Assembly (NCBI GenBank): GCA_964485585.1
Contig: CAZAJT010000022.1
Location: forward strand, 1 to 15,271
DNA length: 15,271 nt
Source: CAZAJT01 sp964485585
GTDB lineage: Bacteria > Patescibacteriota > Microgenomatia > UBA1406 > GWC2-37-13
Direction: 5' to 3'
The translations under genes were made by a program, and so were the position numbers. A model generated the notes under the pieces. That model saw only the letters and a program-made list of their open reading frames with translations. It ran no database searches and was not told the origin of the DNA. This document shows positions 12,785 to 15,271 of the stretch, piece after piece (position 1 is the stretch's first letter; each line of letters begins with the position of its first letter).

Positions 12785-13369
12785 GTGAATAGTAAAAAAC
12801 TTGCAGAACTGCTTTCTATTGTTTTGGGTCCACAGGTATGGCTGCCTGTGCTTATTGCAGCTATTTTTTTAAGAAGTAATTTAAGTGCGCAGCAAACAGC
12901 TATTTTTCTTCCTACTTTGTTGTTGTTTCAATTTGTAATTCCTATTGGCTATATCGTACTTGCAGTCCGAAAAGGAACAGTAACAGCATGGGATCTCCCA
13001 AAACGAGAGGAGCGGTATGGTTTTTTGCAAATCAGTTTTCTTTCGTATGTCGCCTCCCTTATACTCATAATTATTTTTGGCAATCAATTCCTACTTCATA
13101 TCAATCTTATACTATTCGCTCTCCTTATTCTGTTTTTTCTCGTCACATTCTTCTGGAAAATCAGTTTTCACTCAAGCTTAAACACCACAGGATCACTACT
13201 GGTAAATTTTCTCTATAACTGGCAGCTTCCATGGCTATACCTTTCAGTACCAATTGTTTTCTGGGCCAGGCTTGTATTGAAACGGCATACGTTTTTACAA
13301 CTGCTCGCTGGATCATTCCTGAGCGGAATCGTGATTATTGTCGCGCTCTATTACCTCAACTATATCTAA
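12785..13369 (+). CDS. PAP2-superfamily-like integral membrane phosphatase
   Basis: This 194-residue protein is built of about six hydrophobic helices. It carries a degenerate set of the phosphatidic-acid phosphatase motifs: DLPKREER (70-77) after the second helix pair, KISFH (125-129) in the position of the SGH motif, and WARLVLKRHTFLQLLAGSFLSG (160-181), matching the R-x5-HT-x2-Q-x3-G ending of many bacterial members. Such enzymes dephosphorylate lipid phosphates such as undecaprenyl or phosphatidyl phosphates at the membrane face. The assignment rests on the last two motifs. The GTG start has a -10 box giving a 3-nt leader. The TAA stop overlaps the stop of the convergent exonuclease gene. 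Confidence 0.6.
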   Translation: MNSKKLAELLSIVLGPQVWLPVLIAAIFLRSNLSAQQTAIFLPTLLLFQFVIPIGYIVLAVRKGTVTAWDLPKREERYGFLQISFLSYVASLILIIIFGNQFLLHINLILFALLILFFLVTFFWKISFHSSLNTTGSLLVNFLYNWQLPWLYLSVPIVFWARLVLKRHTFLQLLAGSFLSGIVIIVALYYLNYI

Positions 13370-13947
13370 AACGGTAGGGTAAGAGGCATGTCATTGGTGG
13401 TACCGATGTCTTCGAAATATTTTTTCCAGTCCACCTTAATTGTTTCTTTTCCTTTCTCAGTCAGATAATAGATTTCGCCGGTACGTACCCCATAGTCAAA
13501 AAGCTCCTTCGTAAGCATAACATCGCCAACACAATACTTGCGAAGTTCTTCAAACTTCCCTTCTTTGTAATAATCTATCGCCATAAGGCCGTGACCTGAT
13601 TTCTTTTTCCCAAGTGTCGCAAAGATCAGATCGTTGAGCGCAAGCCGTTTCCCCAGCTTCTCGCGGACATCATCCAAGAGATCAAATTGTGAAAAAAGCG
13701 ACACATTTCCGGGATAATAGCGCTGGAGGACTGGAATATCAAAACTTTTAGTGTTATAACCAATTATGTATGAGGCGTGTTCGAGAACTGGGAAGAGAGA
13801 ATGGAGTTCTTTCTCAAAAAATGCCTTTTCCCGATTATCTTGATAATCATAGATAGCCGCGATGGAAATACCGAGTTTTTTCGGATCATCAAATTCTCGG
13901 AAGGTATGCTGAGTCTCAAGATCGAGTATAACTGGGAACTTTCTCAT
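13366..13947 (-). CDS. DEDDy-type 3'-5' exonuclease-like protein (RNase H fold)
   Basis: This 193-residue protein has the three exonuclease motifs of the DnaQ-like fold: ILDLET (7-12; Asp9, Glu11), IIGYNTKSFDIPVL (61-74; Asp70) and YCVGDVMLT (138-146; Tyr138, Asp142 in the YxxxD form). It resembles the YprB-like/helicase-associated RNase H domains rather than the proofreading subunit. Nucleic acid trimming is expected, but the substrate is unknown. Its ATG shares one base with the TGA of the upstream gene (TGATG), so translation is coupled to that unknown protein. Its stop overlaps the convergent PAP2-like gene by 4 bp. Confidence 0.85.
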   Translation of the reverse strand: MRKFPVILDLETQHTFREFDDPKKLGISIAAIYDYQDNREKAFFEKELHSLFPVLEHASYIIGYNTKSFDIPVLQRYYPGNVSLFSQFDLLDDVREKLGKRLALNDLIFATLGKKKSGHGLMAIDYYKEGKFEELRKYCVGDVMLTKELFDYGVRTGEIYYLTEKGKETIKVDWKKYFEDIGTTNDMPLTLPF

Positions 13948-14345
13948 CAGTTATGCTTCAATGTGCGTTCCTTAAAAATTTCCATTTCGAATGCACTGCT
14001 GGTGTCAGCAAACTGCTCGGGCTTCAGATTGAGGGTGTTCAGTTTTTCCTGATAGCGATCATGAATCTCATCAAAAAGACGGAGAAACAGGTTCTTATTT
14101 TTTGAGGTAATACTTTTATACTGTTTTTGGAAAAATTCATCGAGTTTGCCCAGACTCCATAAAATTTCAATGAACTCCTTATTTTTCAAATCAAGGAGTG
14201 ATATATCACCGTTGAGTGGTCGGATTTTGAAACTCATCATGCGGATTTCCTCAAACATCAAGGAAACCGGAGGTTTGTTTTCCAGAACTCTTCTTTGAAA
14301 ATGGGTGACTAGATCAATGATATCGTTGCTATTTTTTTTGGTCAT
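13947..14345 (-). CDS. Unknown soluble helical protein coupled to the exonuclease
   Basis: This 132-residue, highly charged, mostly helical protein has no signal or membrane segment and no motif that I recognise. A central run (KEFIEILWSLGKLDEFFQKQYKSI, then NKNLFLRLFDEIHDRYQEKL) looks like paired amphipathic helices, possibly a protein-protein interface. Its stop overlaps the start of the exonuclease gene, which suggests a partner or regulator of that enzyme. The start at 14345 is supported by a CATAAT box (14354-14359, minus) giving a 2-nt leader, in a divergent promoter shared with yqeY. Confidence 0.65.
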   Translation of the reverse strand: MTKKNSNDIIDLVTHFQRRVLENKPPVSLMFEEIRMMSFKIRPLNGDISLLDLKNKEFIEILWSLGKLDEFFQKQYKSITSKNKNLFLRLFDEIHDRYQEKLNTLNLKPEQFADTSSAFEMEIFKERTLKHN

Positions 14346-14349
14346 AGGA

Positions 14350-14355
14350 TATAAT
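14350..14355 (+). promoter_or_regulatory. -10 box of the yqeY gene, overlapping the divergent promoter
   Basis: A perfect TATAAT ends 6 nt before the ATG at 14362. A TTGCTA at 14326-14331 (18-bp spacer) can serve as -35 and lies inside the opposite gene. Confidence 0.7.
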
Positions 14356-14359
14356 TATG
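14354..14359 (-). promoter_or_regulatory. -10 box of the divergent unknown-protein gene
   Basis: CATAAT on the minus strand (5 of 6) with TTGCAA at 14377-14382 (17-bp spacer) as -35. It overlaps the plus-strand -10 box by 2 bp and predicts a 2-nt leader for the gene starting at 14345. Confidence 0.55.
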
Positions 14360-14361
14360 AA

Positions 14362-14805
14362 ATGTTAAAAGAAAAATTGCAAGCGGATCAAATACAGTCG
14401 TTAAAATCTGGTCATCAAAAAAGAGTATCGATGCTCCGGTATATTTTAGCACAAATCAAAAACAAGGAGATTGAAAAACATTCCGAACTGAATGATGGGG
14501 AAGTTTTAACACTGCTTCGGAAACAAAGTAAAGAACTACAGGAATCAATCGAGGCGTTTCAGAAGGGAGGTCGCAGTGATCTGGTCGCCGAATACCAAGC
14601 GCAGAAAGACATTGTCAATAGTTATCTTCCTGCGGAGCTTTCTGATGAAGAGCTTGTCGCAGAAATTCGGAAAGTAATTGTTACTAATCAGGACGTTGTA
14701 GATCGTGATCCAAAAGCTATCATTGGCATCTGCGTCCGCGCACTGAAGAGTAAGGCTGAAGCGGGGAGAATTGTTAAAATTCTTCAGTCATTAAATAGTT
14801 TGTGA
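14362..14805 (+). CDS. yqeY: GatB/YqeY domain protein
   Basis: This 147-residue protein matches stand-alone YqeY in length and pattern. The N-terminal helical domain begins MLKEKLQADQIQSLKSGHQKRVSMLRYI and continues with IKNKEIEKHSELNDGEVLTLLRKQSKELQESIEAFQKGGR. The C-terminal part is LVAEYQAQKDIVNSYLPAELSDEEL with a late basic helix. The domain is the tail piece of GatB, subunit of the tRNA amidotransferase that makes Asn- and Gln-tRNA, and binds tRNA there; the free protein's role is uncertain. The start at 14362, rather than the longer frame from 14305, is set by the family N-terminus and the -10 box at exactly 6 nt. Confidence 0.93.
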   Translation: MLKEKLQADQIQSLKSGHQKRVSMLRYILAQIKNKEIEKHSELNDGEVLTLLRKQSKELQESIEAFQKGGRSDLVAEYQAQKDIVNSYLPAELSDEELVAEIRKVIVTNQDVVDRDPKAIIGICVRALKSKAEAGRIVKILQSLNSL

Positions 14806-14831
14806 GTTGTGGGTTCTGAGTTCCTCTTTGT

Positions 14832-14837
14832 TATACT
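14832..14837 (+). promoter_or_regulatory. -10 box of the FtsB-like gene
   Basis: TATACT ends 6 nt before the ATG at 14844, predicting a leaderless transcript. Confidence 0.55.
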
Positions 14838-14843
14838 TAAGCT

Positions 14844-15182
14844 ATGAGGATGTTGAAACGGGGTTTACTATTGCTTCTGTTTCTCTTCTTAATCTCTTCT
14901 CTAACAAGGAACTTGTTTGAATACAAAAAAAACTATTCGTTTTATGAAGATTACAAAAAAGAATACGAGGATGCCCGCCAGAAAAATACGAAACTAAAAA
15001 CCCAGATTCTTAAGAAAAATGATCCGAATGAGATAGAAAAAGTTATTCGCAACAAGTTAAATCTTCTACGACCCAATGAAATAGCTGTTATCTTACCGCC
15101 ACCCACTCCTACACCGATAGTTACTACTCCAACGCCCCTGCCGGTCTACCAACAATGGCTGGAAACTTTCTTCAAAGATTGA
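14844..15182 (+). CDS. FtsB/DivIC-like septum formation protein
   Basis: This 112-residue bitopic protein has a short basic start, a membrane helix (residues 7-21), a charged coiled coil (about 28-60; YKKEYEDARQKNTKLKTQIL) and the family ending DPNEIEKVIRNKLNLLRPNEIAVILPP (61-87). FtsB/DivIC proteins join FtsL and FtsQ/DivIB at the division site outside the membrane. The Pro/Thr-rich tail (PTPTPIVTTPTPLP) followed by YQQWLETFF is a form I associate with Microgenomates. The start follows a -10 box by 6 nt. Confidence 0.85.
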   Translation: MRMLKRGLLLLLFLFLISSLTRNLFEYKKNYSFYEDYKKEYEDARQKNTKLKTQILKKNDPNEIEKVIRNKLNLLRPNEIAVILPPPTPTPIVTTPTPLPVYQQWLETFFKD

Positions 15183-15197
15183 CGAATCAGCTACGGT

Positions 15198-15209
15198 CAA
15201 TTATAATTG
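15198..15209. promoter_or_regulatory. Perfect 12-bp palindrome containing TATAAT
   Basis: CAATTATAATTG is self-complementary and holds a perfect -10 hexamer (15202-15207 on the plus strand). It may be a promoter for a gene beyond the window, or an AT-rich operator. No start codon follows within the visible sequence at the usual distance. Confidence 0.3.
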
Positions 15210-15239
15210 GTTTTAACTATAGCAACCGCAAAACAAAAT

Positions 15240-15271
15240 GTCATCCCCGACTTGATCGGGGATCCAGAAAA
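15240..15271. repeat. Interspersed palindromic repeat (TGTCATCCCCGA type), cut by window edge
   Basis: atccccga (15243-15250) and tcggggat (15256-15263) form a perfect 8-bp stem with loop cttga, preceded by GTC and followed by CCAG. This wording is a frequent intergenic repeat in many bacterial genomes. It shares the TGTCATCC start with the element at 3079-3213 and probably continues past the window. Confidence 0.6.

Noticed and set aside
14357..14368. ATG at 14357 as the start of the YqeY gene
   Set aside because: It reads ATG AAA TGT TAA and stops after three codons; the in-frame start is 14362.

Overview
The window reads like a piece of a small, AT-rich genome from the Candidate Phyla Radiation (Patescibacteria), most likely Microgenomates. 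Four things support this: an FtsB-like protein with a Pro/Thr-rich tail, several membrane-anchored proteins with degenerate M23-like folds, a tRNA gene split by a group I intron, and palindromic interspersed repeats of the TGTCATCC type. TGA is used as a normal stop codon (for example the 3' ends at 13947, 14805 and 15182), so the code is the standard bacterial one. The lineage is an inference from gene style; no phylogenetic marker was compared.

Layout: 1-269 (-) is the 5' end of a Cys-rich secreted protein. 352-616 (-) is a tRNA-Asn(GUU) gene split by a 190-nt group I intron, directly preceded on the same strand by a small GIY-YIG nuclease gene (626-862). 1070-8342 (+) is an accessory, cell-surface-rich stretch: a PurN-like formyltransferase, a pilin-like Gly-rich protein, three paralogous membrane-anchored proteins with inactive M23-like domains, a VOC/glyoxalase protein, a membrane-anchored cupredoxin, a B12-binding radical SAM protein resembling HpnP, and a GNAT acetyltransferase. 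It ends at a strong hairpin terminator (8365-8397). 8425-10871 (-) is a ZnuABC-type metal ABC transporter. 10965-12223 (-) is an adenine-salvage pair: methylthioadenosine phosphorylase releases adenine and adenine phosphoribosyltransferase turns it into AMP. 12322-12398 holds a decayed VOC gene. 12492-13369 (+) encodes a DUF5676-like two-helix membrane protein and a PAP2-like membrane phosphatase. 13366-14345 (-) encodes a DEDDy exonuclease and an unknown helical protein. 14362-15182 (+) encodes a YqeY protein and an FtsB/DivIC-like protein. The window ends in another interspersed palindrome.

The most striking global property is transcriptional. In at least six genes a good -10 box ends exactly 6 nt before an ATG or GTG start codon (1070, 3328, 5103, 7108, 14362, 14844), and in three more the predicted leader is only 2-3 nt (12785, 12223 (-), 14345 (-)). 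These genes have no Shine-Dalgarno sequence, so leaderless transcripts look like the normal mode here. The gene at 12492, with a textbook AGGAGGTG, is the exception. I did not see a complete novel defence or mobile system. The best leads are the intron-split tRNA with its adjacent GIY-YIG gene, the leaderless promoter architecture, the pseudo-M23 paralog family, and the traces of VOC/DUF5676 duplication and decay.
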